From Bradyrhizobium zhengyangense (GTDB lineage Bacteria; Pseudomonadota; Alphaproteobacteria; Rhizobiales; Xanthobacteraceae): 64,000 bases of DNA. The notes beneath the pieces are model-generated. The model did no database searches, was not told the origin of the DNA, and saw only the letters and a program-made list of their open reading frames with translations. The DNA is taken from contig NZ_JAKLUA010000007.1 in NCBI RefSeq assembly GCF_022012435.1, positions 372,001 through 436,000 on the forward strand. Direction: 5' to 3'. Positions 33,801 through 42,114 of this stretch are shown here, piece after piece (positions within the stretch are counted from its first letter, which is position 1; each line of letters starts with the position of its first letter). Both the position numbers and the translations under genes were made by a program.

Positions 33801-34595
33801 ATGCAGGTGACCGGCAAAGTCGTGGTCGTCACGGGCGGCGCCAATGGCATCGGCAAGGCGCTGTGCGAAGCCTTTCACAAGGCGGGGGCCGCCAAGGTTG
33901 TCGTTGCGGACATGGATGCCGCCAACGCGCGGGCCGTCGCCGCCACGGTGGACGGCGCGGCGTTCAGATGCGACGTCGCGCAGGAAAAGGAGGTCGCGCA
34001 CGTCATCGAGGAGACCGAGCGGCAGTTTGGCCCTATTGGTCTCTTTTGCTCGAACGCCGGCATCGGTGGCGGCTTCGATCCGATGTCGCTGAATGCCGGC
34101 GGCGCCTCCGACGAGCCGTGGCAACGCAGCTGGGCGATCCACGTCATGGCGCATGTCTATGCGGCGCGGCATCTGATCCCCCGCATGAAGGCACGCGGCG
34201 GCGGCTATTTCCTCAACACCATCTCGGCCGCGGGCCTGCTGTCGCAGGTCGGCAGCCCAGCCTATTCTACCACCAAGCATGCCGCAGTGGGCTTTGCCGA
34301 GAACCTCGCGATCTCGCACAAGGCGCACAATATCAAGGTCTCGATCCTCTGCCCGCAGGGTGTCGACACCAACATGCTGCGCTCGATCCCGAAGGGCCCG
34401 CAATCCGGCGACGGCGACCTCACGCCCGAGCAGGTGGCGAAGGATGTGCTCGCCGGTCTCGAGCAGGAGACCTTCCTGATCCTGCCGCACCCCCAGGTGC
34501 TCGGCTACATGCGCAAGAAGACCGAGAACTACGACCGCTGGATCGGCGGCATGGCCAAGATCCAGGCCAAGATGCGGGAAGAGTTCGGGAAGTAA
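33801..34595 (+). CDS. SDR family oxidoreductase
   Basis: 264 residues of classical short-chain dehydrogenase type. The cofactor motif is TGGANGIGKAL, the NAG motif is SNAGIGGG, and the active-site Tyr/Lys is YSTTKHA; a catalytic Ser precedes it (NTISAAG). D37-type acidic residues (VADMDAANARA) after strand 2 favour NAD over NADP. It reduces or oxidises an alcohol/ketone of unknown identity. AGAGGAGA lies just upstream of the ATG. It is convergent with the benzoylformate-decarboxylase-like gene, with a palindromic element between. Confidence 0.93.
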   Translation: MQVTGKVVVVTGGANGIGKALCEAFHKAGAAKVVVADMDAANARAVAATVDGAAFRCDVAQEKEVAHVIEETERQFGPIGLFCSNAGIGGGFDPMSLNAGGASDEPWQRSWAIHVMAHVYAARHLIPRMKARGGGYFLNTISAAGLLSQVGSPAYSTTKHAAVGFAENLAISHKAHNIKVSILCPQGVDTNMLRSIPKGPQSGDGDLTPEQVAKDVLAGLEQETFLILPHPQVLGYMRKKTENYDRWIGGMAKIQAKMREEFGK

Positions 34596-34601
34596 TCTTC
34601 T

Positions 34602-34636
34602 GTAGCCCGGATTGCGCTTCGCTCCATCCGGGCTAC
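34602..34636. repeat. Palindromic REP-like element between convergent genes
   Basis: GTAGCCCGGAT (34602-34612) and ATCCGGGCTAC (34626-34636) are perfect 11-bp arms around a 13-base loop, TGCGCTTCGCTCC. This widely seen proteobacterial intergenic hairpin sits between two convergent genes and may act as a bidirectional terminator. Confidence 0.75.
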
Positions 34637-34644
34637 GCGCTCCC

Positions 34645-36267
34645 CTAATGCTTCTGCCCGTACAGCACCGGCACCGCCGAATCCACGACCACCTCCACCA
34701 GGCTCGTGCCCTCAAACGCCATGCCGCGCTTCAGCGCCTCGCCGAGCTCCGCCGCCTTGCTCACGCGCACCGCATGGCAGCCCATGCCTTCGGCGAGACG
34801 GACGAAGTCGATCCCTGGCAGCTCCAGCCCCGGCACGTTGCGCACCTGCATCACCTGGCTGAACGAGCGCATCGCGCCGTAACCGGAATTATTGATGACG
34901 ACGATGGTCAGCGGCAGCTTGCGCTGAGCGGCGGTCCACAGCGCCTGGATCGAGTACATCGCCGAGCCGTCGCCGATCAGGCACACGGTGCGCTGCTTCG
35001 GCTTGCCCAGTGCCATGCCGACTGCAGCGGGGAGAGAGTAGCCGAGGCCGCCGCTCGACATCGTGTAAAAACTATCCTGGCCGCGCATCGGCAGGAATTT
35101 CTGCATCGCGGGCCGATGTGAGGGCACTTCCTCGACCAGTGACGCGCCATCCGGCATCGCCTGCGACAGCGAGTGCAGCAGGAACTCGACCGGCAGCGGA
35201 TCGGCGGCCTGCGGCGCCGGCGGCAGTGTGCGGCCTCTTGGCGCGGCGCGTTTGCTCTCGGGCAGCAGGTCGAGCAGCGCGCTCAGCGCTGGCTTCATCG
35301 TCGCGATGATGCTGGTGCCTGAAGGCGTCACCGCGGCTGCATCCGCATCATCCGTGATCTGGAAGATGGTGGCGCCGCCATCGAAGATCGCGGCATGGCC
35401 CTCGACATGGAAGGTGAAGACAGGCGCGCCGATCACGACGACCAGGTCGTGCTCGCGCAGCGCGTCGGACAGCTGCGCGGGCGAAGCGTGCAGGAAGCCG
35501 GCAAATTGCGGATGGCGCTCGGGGAACGAGCAGCGCGCCGAGAACGGGCTGACCCAGACGCTCGCCTTCGCCTTCTCGGCGACGCGCACCATCAAATCGA
35601 CCGCGCCGGCGCGGTCGACGCCGGGGCCGACGACGAGGGCAGGGTGCTTTGCCGAACCGAGTGCGGCGACCAGCGCCTTCATCGCCTCGGGCTCAGGGCC
35701 GATCTCGCGGCTGACCTTGCGCGCATCGACCGGCGCGGTCGCGTGCGTCCAGTCGTCGATCGGGATCGACACGAAGGTCGGCCCGCAGGGCGGCTGCATC
35801 GCGGTGTAATAGGCCCGCGCGATTGCGGCGGGCACGTCTTCGGGCCGCGCCGGCTCGACGCTGTATTTCACATAGGGCCGCGGAAACTCCGAGGCGCGCT
35901 CGGCATAGAGGAACGCCTGCAGCGGCAGGATCGAGCGCGCCTGCTGGCCCGCGGTGATGACCAGCGGCGTCTGGTTGCGATGCGCGGTGTAGATGTTGCC
36001 GAGCGCGTTGCCGACGCCGGCGGCCGAATGCAGATTGACGAAGCCCGCATTGCGCGTCGCCTGCGCATAACCGTCGGCCATGCCGACGGCGGAGGCTTCC
36101 TGCAGTGCCAGAACATAGTCGATGTCGTCAGGCCAGTCGGAAAGGAACGGCAGCTCGGTCGAGCCAGGGTTGCCGAACACGCGTCTGATGCCGAAGGCGC
36201 GCAGCAGGTCGAGCGTCGCCTGCTTGACGGTGACGGACTTGCTGCCGGTCTTGCCGTTCTTGGACAT
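34645..36267 (-). CDS. mdlC: Benzoylformate decarboxylase-like ThDP enzyme
   Basis: 540 residues with the three ThDP-enzyme domains. The closest family is benzoylformate decarboxylase: FGNPGSTELPFLSDWPDDIDYVLALQEAS, NLHSAAGVGNALG and PLVITAGQQ. The BFDC active-site residues are all present: S36 (BFDC S26), H80 (BFDC H70), the cofactor Glu E57, and the histidine of APVFTFHVEG (BFDC H281). The ThDP motif is GDGSAMYSIQ...NN. It should decarboxylate a 2-oxo acid to an aldehyde, but the neighbours are CoA-pathway genes, not mandelate genes, so the real substrate may differ. It is the last gene of a four-gene operon. Confidence 0.85.
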   Translation of the reverse strand: MSKNGKTGSKSVTVKQATLDLLRAFGIRRVFGNPGSTELPFLSDWPDDIDYVLALQEASAVGMADGYAQATRNAGFVNLHSAAGVGNALGNIYTAHRNQTPLVITAGQQARSILPLQAFLYAERASEFPRPYVKYSVEPARPEDVPAAIARAYYTAMQPPCGPTFVSIPIDDWTHATAPVDARKVSREIGPEPEAMKALVAALGSAKHPALVVGPGVDRAGAVDLMVRVAEKAKASVWVSPFSARCSFPERHPQFAGFLHASPAQLSDALREHDLVVVIGAPVFTFHVEGHAAIFDGGATIFQITDDADAAAVTPSGTSIIATMKPALSALLDLLPESKRAAPRGRTLPPAPQAADPLPVEFLLHSLSQAMPDGASLVEEVPSHRPAMQKFLPMRGQDSFYTMSSGGLGYSLPAAVGMALGKPKQRTVCLIGDGSAMYSIQALWTAAQRKLPLTIVVINNSGYGAMRSFSQVMQVRNVPGLELPGIDFVRLAEGMGCHAVRVSKAAELGEALKRGMAFEGTSLVEVVVDSAVPVLYGQKH

Positions 36268-36311
36268 TGGTTTCCGTCCCTATCAACTCTTCGGGGTGAA
36301 CATCTAACAGA

Positions 36312-37163
36312 TCACCACACCGCCGTCCCCTTCATCGTCGGCTGCCCCTCCGCATTCGCGGTCCACAGCTCCATGCCGTCGGCCGTCTCGTTGGCGTTGA
36401 CGGAGAACTCCGTGCCCTCGAACAACGGCTGCACCCCGCGATAGGTGAACTTCTTCGGCGCCTTGCCGCTGCGAAGTTTCGCCGCCATCTCGATGATGAG
36501 CGCCGCCTGCAACGGGCCGTGGAAGATCAGGCCCGGATAGCCCTCCACTTTGGTGACATAGTCACGGTCGTAATGAATGCGGTGGCCGTTGAAGGTCAGC
36601 GCCGAGTAGCGAAACAGCAGCACGGGATCGGACACATGTGTCTCGCGGTGCTGCGCCTTCGGCGGCGGAGGCGGAGATTTCGCGGCTGCGGGCGCGCTGC
36701 TCGTCACCTCGCGATAGACGATGTCCTGCCGCTCGCGGATGGCGATGCCGCGCGGCGAGGAGACGCTATGTTCGACCGAGACGAAGCACAGTGTGCCGGT
36801 CGAACCCGTCTTCACCTGCACGTCGGCAATGCGCGAGGTCCGGGTCGATTCGTCGCCGACGCGCAGCGGCTGCAGGAATTCGATCTCGCCGCCGGCCCAC
36901 ATCCGGCGCGGCAGCGGCACCGGCGGCAGGAAGCCGCCGCGGGTCGGATGGCCGTCGGGCCCGAGCATCGACATCGGAAATACCGGCTGAGCCAGGCACC
37001 AATGCACCGTGAACGGCGCGGCATCGCCCGCCTTGGGTGCACCGACGTCCTGGAACAGCGTCGCGCGCAGGCCCATGACGAGCTGCGCAGTGACGATGTC
37101 GCTGGCCTCGGTGCTGCGGCCGATCCATTGCCTGAGGTGATCGATGTCGAGCTTCTCGGTCAT
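36312..37163 (-). CDS. MaoC-like/mesaconyl-CoA hydratase-type protein
   Basis: 283 residues: an N-terminal FAS1-like dehydratase half (about 1-140) and a C-terminal hot-dog MaoC-like half containing FRYSALTFNGHRIHYDRDYV and FHGPLQAALIIEMAA. This two-half architecture matches mesaconyl-C4-CoA hydratase and HTD2-type enzymes. The family hydrates enoyl-CoA-type double bonds. It lies between the CoA transferase (15-base gap upstream) and the decarboxylase (44-base gap downstream) in one operon, so hydration of the acyl-CoA dehydrogenase product is a reasonable inference. Confidence 0.87.
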   Translation of the reverse strand: MTEKLDIDHLRQWIGRSTEASDIVTAQLVMGLRATLFQDVGAPKAGDAAPFTVHWCLAQPVFPMSMLGPDGHPTRGGFLPPVPLPRRMWAGGEIEFLQPLRVGDESTRTSRIADVQVKTGSTGTLCFVSVEHSVSSPRGIAIRERQDIVYREVTSSAPAAAKSPPPPPKAQHRETHVSDPVLLFRYSALTFNGHRIHYDRDYVTKVEGYPGLIFHGPLQAALIIEMAAKLRSGKAPKKFTYRGVQPLFEGTEFSVNANETADGMELWTANAEGQPTMKGTAVW

Positions 37164-37178
37164 GATGCCTCGCTCTTG

Positions 37179-38276
37179 TTACGTCTTGGGCTTTTCGCCG
37201 ATGGCGGGCACGGCGCCGTAGGTGCGCGTCTCGCCGACGATGATCGGCGCCGGCGCGGGATAGCTGACGCGGCCGTTCGGCGTATCCACCTCGATGCGGC
37301 GTAGATGCGGATGGTTGGTGAGGTCGGCCATCGTGTTGACCTCGGCGAAGGCGATGTCGGCATCGGACAGCCGCTTCAAGAGCTCATCGCGCGTCATCCT
37401 GCCGAAGATATCTGCCACCGTCTGGTCGGTGAAGTCGCGGTTGCGCACGCGCTCCACCATGTTGGCGACGCGGGGGTCCTTGGGCAGATCCGGCCGGTCC
37501 AGCACCTCGGCGCAGAGCGTCTTCCATTCGCGCTCGCTCTGGATCGAGATCAGGATATCCTTGCCGTCTTTCGACGTGAACACGCCGTAGGGCGCGATCG
37601 AGGGATGGCGCAGCCCCATGCGCTTCGGCGGATTGCCGGCCTCGGCGTTGAGCAGCGGCACGGTGCACCAGTCGGCCATCACGTCGAACATGGAGATGCG
37701 GATGTCACAGCCCTTGCCGGTGCGCCCGCGCGCGATCAGCGCTTCCAAAATCGCCGCATGCGCAGTCGCGCCGGTCGCGACGTCGACGATCGACATGCCG
37801 ACGCGCGAAGCGCCGTCAGGATTGCCGGTGATCGAGGCCAGCCCGCTCTCGGCCTGGATCAGCAAATCATAGGCCTTGCGGTGCGCGTAGGGGCCCTCGT
37901 CGCCATAACCGGTAATCGTGCAGGAGATCAGCCTGGGATAATCCTTCAGCAGGCGCTCGCGCGAAAAACCGAGCTTGTCCATCGAGCCGGGCTTGAGGTT
38001 CTGCACCAGCACGTCAGCGCTCGCGATCAGCTTTTCCAACTCGGCGCGCCCCTCCTTGGTGGCGAGGTCGACCACGGCCGATTGCTTGCCGCGATTGAGC
38101 CAGACGAAATAGCTGCTCTGGCCCTTCGCCGCCGCGTCATAGCCGCGGGCGAAATCGCCTTCCGGCCGCTCGATCTTGATGACCTCCGCCCCGGCATCCG
38201 CCAGCCGCGACGAGCAGAACGGCGCCGCCACGGCCTGCTCAACCGCAATCACCCTTATCCCGTCAAGAGCTCCCAT
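37179..38276 (-). CDS. CoA transferase (family III, CaiB/BaiF)
   Basis: 365 residues of family III CoA transferase. It starts MGALDGIRVIAVEQAVAAPFCSSRLADAGAEVIKIERP and has GDFARGYD, NRGKQSAVVDLATKEGRAELEKL and the GYGDEGPYAHRKAYD segment. The active-site aspartate is probably in GMSIVDVATGATAHAAI. The enzyme would activate an acid using the CoA of another thioester. It is nine bases after the acyl-CoA dehydrogenase gene and 15 bases before the hydratase gene. The operon thus codes activation, dehydrogenation and hydration. Confidence 0.92.
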   Translation of the reverse strand: MGALDGIRVIAVEQAVAAPFCSSRLADAGAEVIKIERPEGDFARGYDAAAKGQSSYFVWLNRGKQSAVVDLATKEGRAELEKLIASADVLVQNLKPGSMDKLGFSRERLLKDYPRLISCTITGYGDEGPYAHRKAYDLLIQAESGLASITGNPDGASRVGMSIVDVATGATAHAAILEALIARGRTGKGCDIRISMFDVMADWCTVPLLNAEAGNPPKRMGLRHPSIAPYGVFTSKDGKDILISIQSEREWKTLCAEVLDRPDLPKDPRVANMVERVRNRDFTDQTVADIFGRMTRDELLKRLSDADIAFAEVNTMADLTNHPHLRRIEVDTPNGRVSYPAPAPIIVGETRTYGAVPAIGEKPKT

Positions 38277-38285
38277 GGTGCGACC

Positions 38286-39455
38286 TCAGTACGAGCGGGG
38301 CATGCCGAGCACATGCTCGGCGATGAAGGACAGCACGAGATTGGTCGAGATCGGCGCGACCTGATAGAGCCGCGTCTCGCGGAATTTGCGCTCGACGTCG
38401 TATTCCTCGGCAAAGCCAAAACCGCCATGGGTCTGGATGCAGGCATTCGCCGCTTCCCATGACGCATCGGCTGCCAGCATCTTGGCCATGTTGGCCTCCG
38501 CGCCGCAATCGAGCCCGGCCTCGTACTTGCGCGTCGCTTCCTTCACCATCAGCTCGGCCGCACGCATCGAGGCATAGGCCTTGGCGATGGGAAACTGGAT
38601 GCCCTGGTTCTGGCCTATGGGACGGCCGAACACCGCGCGCTCCTTGGCGTAATTCGTCGCCTTGGCGATGAACCACTTCGCATCGCCGATGCATTCGGCC
38701 GCGATCAAGATGCGCTCGGCGTTCATGCCGGAGAGGATGTAGCGGAAGCCCTTGCCTTCCTCGCCGATCAGATTCTCCGCCGGCACCTTCATGTCGGTAA
38801 AGAACACTTCGGTCGTGGCGTGGTTCATCATGGTGCGGATCGGGCGGATCTCGAGCCCATTGTTCTTGGCCTCGCGCATGTCGACGATGAACACGGAGAG
38901 CCCGTCGGTGCGCTTCTTGACCTGCTCCTTCGGCGTGGTGCGCGCCAGCAGCACCATCAAATCGGAATGCTCGGCGCGGCTGGTCCAGATCTTCTGGCCG
39001 TTGACGATGTAGCTGTCGTTGCCTTCCTTGCGCGCGAAAGTCTTCAGCGAGGACGTATCAGTGCCGCTGGTCGGCTCGGTGACGCCGAACGCCTGCAGGC
39101 GCAACTCGCCGCTGGCGATCTTCGGCAGATATTTGGCCTTCTGTTCGGCATTGCCGTGCCGCAGCACCGTGCCCATCGTGTACATCTGCGCATGGCAGCC
39201 GCCGCCGTTGCAGCCCGCGCGCTGGATCTCCTCCAGGATCGCCGCCGCCGCGGACAGCTTCAGACCCGCGCCACCATATTCCTCCGGGATCAGCACCGAG
39301 AGATAGCCGGCCTCCGTCAGCGCGTCGACGAAGGCCTTGGGATAGGCCATCTCGCGATCCAGCTTGCGCCAGTATTCGCCGGGAAACTGCGCGCACAGCT
39401 TTGCGACGGCATCGCGGATATCGGCGTAATCTTCGCTGTGGTGTTGTTCGCTCAT
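38286..39455 (-). CDS. Acyl-CoA dehydrogenase
   Basis: 389 residues, a full-length ACAD: N-terminal helices (DAVAKLCAQFPGEYWRKLD), FGVTEPTSGTDTSSLKTFA in the beta domain, GQKIWTSRAEHSDL, and a C-terminal helical domain with ACIQTHGGFGFAEEYDVERKFRETRLYQVAP. It passes electrons to ETF. It is the first gene of the operon with CoA transferase, hydratase and ThDP decarboxylase, and faces a LysR regulator gene across 125 bases. Short-chain acyl-CoA is likely from the context, but this is inference. Confidence 0.93.
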   Translation of the reverse strand: MSEQHHSEDYADIRDAVAKLCAQFPGEYWRKLDREMAYPKAFVDALTEAGYLSVLIPEEYGGAGLKLSAAAAILEEIQRAGCNGGGCHAQMYTMGTVLRHGNAEQKAKYLPKIASGELRLQAFGVTEPTSGTDTSSLKTFARKEGNDSYIVNGQKIWTSRAEHSDLMVLLARTTPKEQVKKRTDGLSVFIVDMREAKNNGLEIRPIRTMMNHATTEVFFTDMKVPAENLIGEEGKGFRYILSGMNAERILIAAECIGDAKWFIAKATNYAKERAVFGRPIGQNQGIQFPIAKAYASMRAAELMVKEATRKYEAGLDCGAEANMAKMLAADASWEAANACIQTHGGFGFAEEYDVERKFRETRLYQVAPISTNLVLSFIAEHVLGMPRSY

Positions 39456-39580
39456 GGCGTTTCCTGTTTGGTGCGGCAGTCAAGATAACGCCGGCCGATC
39501 CTCTGGCGTTGTGAAAACATCGCCAGCCCCCTATGCTCATTTGCTATAGCGTATGGAGTAGCCTTCCAGGATTGGCAAGT

Positions 39581-40501
39581 ATGGATTTCCGGCAGCTCAG
39601 GACCTTCAGTTGCGTGGCGGAGCTCGGCAGCCTGAGCAAGGCCTCCGACACGCTGCGTGTGGCGCAGCCTGCGCTCTCCCGGCAGATCAAGCTGCTGGAG
39701 CACGAGCTGCGCACGGAACTGTTCACCCGCAACGGTCGCGGCATGGTGCTGACGGAAGCGGGTCGGCTGCTGCTGGCGCGCACCTCCGGCATCGTCCGGC
39801 AGATCGACCAGATCCGCGATGACATCCAGTCGGCCAAGGGGCCGCCGTCCGGACAGGTCGTGCTCGGCCTGGTTCCGACCGTGAGCTGCGTGCTGTCGGC
39901 GCGCTTTGCGCGGCGCTGCGTCGAAAAATTTCCCGGCATCTCGCTGCGCATCGTCGAGAGCTACAGCGGCCATATCGTCGAATGGCTGCATCGCGGCGAG
40001 ATGGATCTCGCCATCCTCTACGGCCGTTCCGCCGATCTGCATCTCAATGTGCAGAGCCTGGGGCGCGACAACATCGTCGCGGTCGGCCCGCGCGGCTGCG
40101 GCCTCGCGCGCAAGAAGAGCGTCGATATCGGCTGGCTGCTGCGGCAGCGGCTGGTGCTCCCAAGTCATTCCCACGGCCTCCGCGCGCTGATCGAGCACGC
40201 CGCCGCCCAGCGCAAAATCAAGCTCAACGTCCAGCTCGAGGCGGATTCGTTCCGCGTGCTGACGAGCCTCGTCGAGGAAGGGCTCGGCTTTGCGCTGCTG
40301 CCGCCATCGTCGGTCCACGCCGAGGTCGCCGACGGCAGGCTGGAAACGGCAATGGTGTCCAAGCCGATGACGCGCGAGCTCATTTTCGCTTCTCCGATCG
40401 ACCGCCCGGCCTCGACGGCCTCGCTCGCCGTGACTGCACTGCTGCGCGAGGAAGTCGCCGCCTGCCGCAAGGAAGGCGTGTGGGATATCAAGCTGAGTTA
40501 G
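39581..40501 (+). CDS. LysR-type transcription regulator
   Basis: 306 residues: N-terminal LysR winged HTH (MDFRQLRTFSCVAELGSLSKASDTLRVAQPALSRQIKLLE) and a periplasmic-binding-like effector domain. The ATG at 39581 gives the canonical LysR start; an upstream extension in frame is not used. It is transcribed divergently from the acyl-CoA dehydrogenase operon, the classic LysR arrangement, so it most likely controls that operon. Its probable coinducer is the pathway substrate. Confidence 0.93.
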   Translation: MDFRQLRTFSCVAELGSLSKASDTLRVAQPALSRQIKLLEHELRTELFTRNGRGMVLTEAGRLLLARTSGIVRQIDQIRDDIQSAKGPPSGQVVLGLVPTVSCVLSARFARRCVEKFPGISLRIVESYSGHIVEWLHRGEMDLAILYGRSADLHLNVQSLGRDNIVAVGPRGCGLARKKSVDIGWLLRQRLVLPSHSHGLRALIEHAAAQRKIKLNVQLEADSFRVLTSLVEEGLGFALLPPSSVHAEVADGRLETAMVSKPMTRELIFASPIDRPASTASLAVTALLREEVAACRKEGVWDIKLS

Positions 40502-40597
40502 ATGTGCTGGTGTCGTAGACCAGCCGGGCGCTGCGTTGTCTTCGCATCTGGCGCGACCTGTCATGCCGAAATTTTATAGCTGGGGGCTCCGCACTCC

Positions 40598-40705
40598 GCT
40601 GTCATTGCCCGCGAAAGCGGGCAATCCAGTATTCCAGAGACGGCGCGGCGAGAGCCGAGAAGCCGCGGCCTACTGGATGCCCCGCTTTCGCGGAGCATGA
40701 CGGCG
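40598..40705. repeat. Imperfect inverted repeat, MITE-like intergenic element
   Basis: Left arm at 40598-40631 (GCTGTCATTGCCCGCGAAAG...AATCCAGTA) and right arm at 40671-40705 (TACTGGATGCCCCGCTTTCG...CATGACGGCG) are complementary with a few mismatches. They flank about 40 bases. Each arm also has its own small CCCGC/GCGGG hairpin. It lies between convergent LysR and P450 genes. Partial relatives (GTCATTGCGAGCG-type) appear after other genes. Confidence 0.7.
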
Positions 40706-40755
40706 GAGATTGAGGATGCGGATTGCCTTAACGGCGAAGCTCCGGAGGATCGAGC

Positions 40756-42030
40756 TCAGCCCGGAATCCTCACCGGCAGCGTCTCGTATCCCTTGATGAA
40801 GCTGGAATAGATCCGTTTCGGTTCGCCGACCACCTCGATCCGGTCGAACCGCTTCAGCATCTCTTCCCAGACGATGCGCAGCTGCAGCTCGGCGAGCCGC
40901 ATGCCGACGCAGCGGTGAATGCCGAAGCCGAAGGAGAGGTGCGTGCGCGGCCGGGCGCGGTCGATGATGAAGTCGTTCGGCCGCTCGATCATCTCCTCGT
41001 CGCGGTTGCCCGAGACGTACCACATCACGACGCGGTCGCCCTTCTTGATGTGCTTGCCGTTGATCTCGGTATCCTGGAGCGCGGTGCGGCGCATATGCGC
41101 CAGCGGCGTCTGCCAGCGGATCACCTCGGGCACCATGGTGTCGATCAGGCCAGGGTTGGCGCGCAGCTTGTCGTATTGTTCAGGGTTTTCATTCAGCGCC
41201 AGGACCGAGCCGGTCATGGTGTTGCGCGTGGTGTCGTTGCCGCCGACGATGAGCAGGATGATGTTGCCCATCAGATTGTCGGGGTCCATGAAGCGCGTGG
41301 CGTCGTTATGAGCCATCAGCGACAGCAAGTCGTTGCGCGGCGCGGAGTTGACGCGCTCGTTCCACAGCTTCGACATGTAGGCGTAGCATTCGTCCATCTC
41401 GCGGCGGCGCTCTTCGGCCGAAGCGACGATGCCGCTCTTGGGCAGCGCGGTCGAGACGTCGGACCAGCGCGTCAGTTTGCGCCGCTCCTCCCAGGGGAAG
41501 TCGAACAGCGTTGCCAGCATCTGCGTCGTCAGCTCGATCGAGACGCGCTCGACGAAATTGAAGGTCTCGTTGCGCGGCAGATTGTCCAGCACGGTCTGCG
41601 AGCGCTGTCGGATCAGTTTTGCGAGCTCGTCAAGATGCGTCGGCGTGAACATCGGCGACACGGTCTTGCGCTGCGACGAGTGTTTGGGCTGGTCCATCGC
41701 AATGAAGCTCGGCCAGTCGTAGCCCTCAGGCACGTCGCGGATCGAGATGCCGCCGAGCGTCGAGTCCGACGAGAAGATGCCGTGGTTGGTGTCGACATGC
41801 ATGATGTCGTTGTATTTCACCACCGACCAATACGGCTCGATCGGCGCATTGGTGCAGTAATGCACCGGCTCCTCCTTGCGCAACCGCTCGAACCACGGCC
41901 ACAGCGTGTCGTCCTGGAACAGCCTGGGCGCGCCCGGATGAAAATTCTTCAGCGGCGTTGCATAGGCTTCCTCGCGCGCGCGCCGCATGCGTTCGGCCTT
42001 GTCGGCCTTGACCGGGGTCTGAATGTTCAT
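40756..42030 (-). CDS. Cytochrome P450
   Basis: 424 residues. The heme motif is FGFGIHRCVGMRL with the thiolate Cys at residue 374, the I-helix reads LLIVGGNDTTRNTMTGSV (the usual acid/alcohol pair is NDTTR), and the K-helix is VPEVIRWQTPLAHMRRTA. It is a soluble bacterial class I P450, so it needs ferredoxin and reductase partners, none of which are adjacent. It has a close paralogue in tandem 84 bases upstream. The substrate is unknown; this subgroup is often linked to fatty acid, terpene or aromatic oxidation. GGAG precedes the ATG. Confidence 0.95.
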   Translation of the reverse strand: MNIQTPVKADKAERMRRAREEAYATPLKNFHPGAPRLFQDDTLWPWFERLRKEEPVHYCTNAPIEPYWSVVKYNDIMHVDTNHGIFSSDSTLGGISIRDVPEGYDWPSFIAMDQPKHSSQRKTVSPMFTPTHLDELAKLIRQRSQTVLDNLPRNETFNFVERVSIELTTQMLATLFDFPWEERRKLTRWSDVSTALPKSGIVASAEERRREMDECYAYMSKLWNERVNSAPRNDLLSLMAHNDATRFMDPDNLMGNIILLIVGGNDTTRNTMTGSVLALNENPEQYDKLRANPGLIDTMVPEVIRWQTPLAHMRRTALQDTEINGKHIKKGDRVVMWYVSGNRDEEMIERPNDFIIDRARPRTHLSFGFGIHRCVGMRLAELQLRIVWEEMLKRFDRIEVVGEPKRIYSSFIKGYETLPVRIPG

Positions 42031-42093
42031 GGGCAGTCGCTCCAGTAGGTTCGTTCACGCCGTCGCAGTGGCGCGTCGTCGCAAGTGCCAATG

Positions 42094-42106
42094 TTATACA
42101 CTATAA
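42094..42106. promoter_or_regulatory. TTATA-CAC-TATAA palindrome upstream of P450
   Basis: A 5-bp inverted repeat with a 3-base centre lies 64-76 bases before the P450 start at 42030 and just after the stop of the second P450. It may be a GntR-type operator or overlap a promoter -10 element. Confidence 0.35.
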
Positions 42107-42114
42107 TTCGGAGG

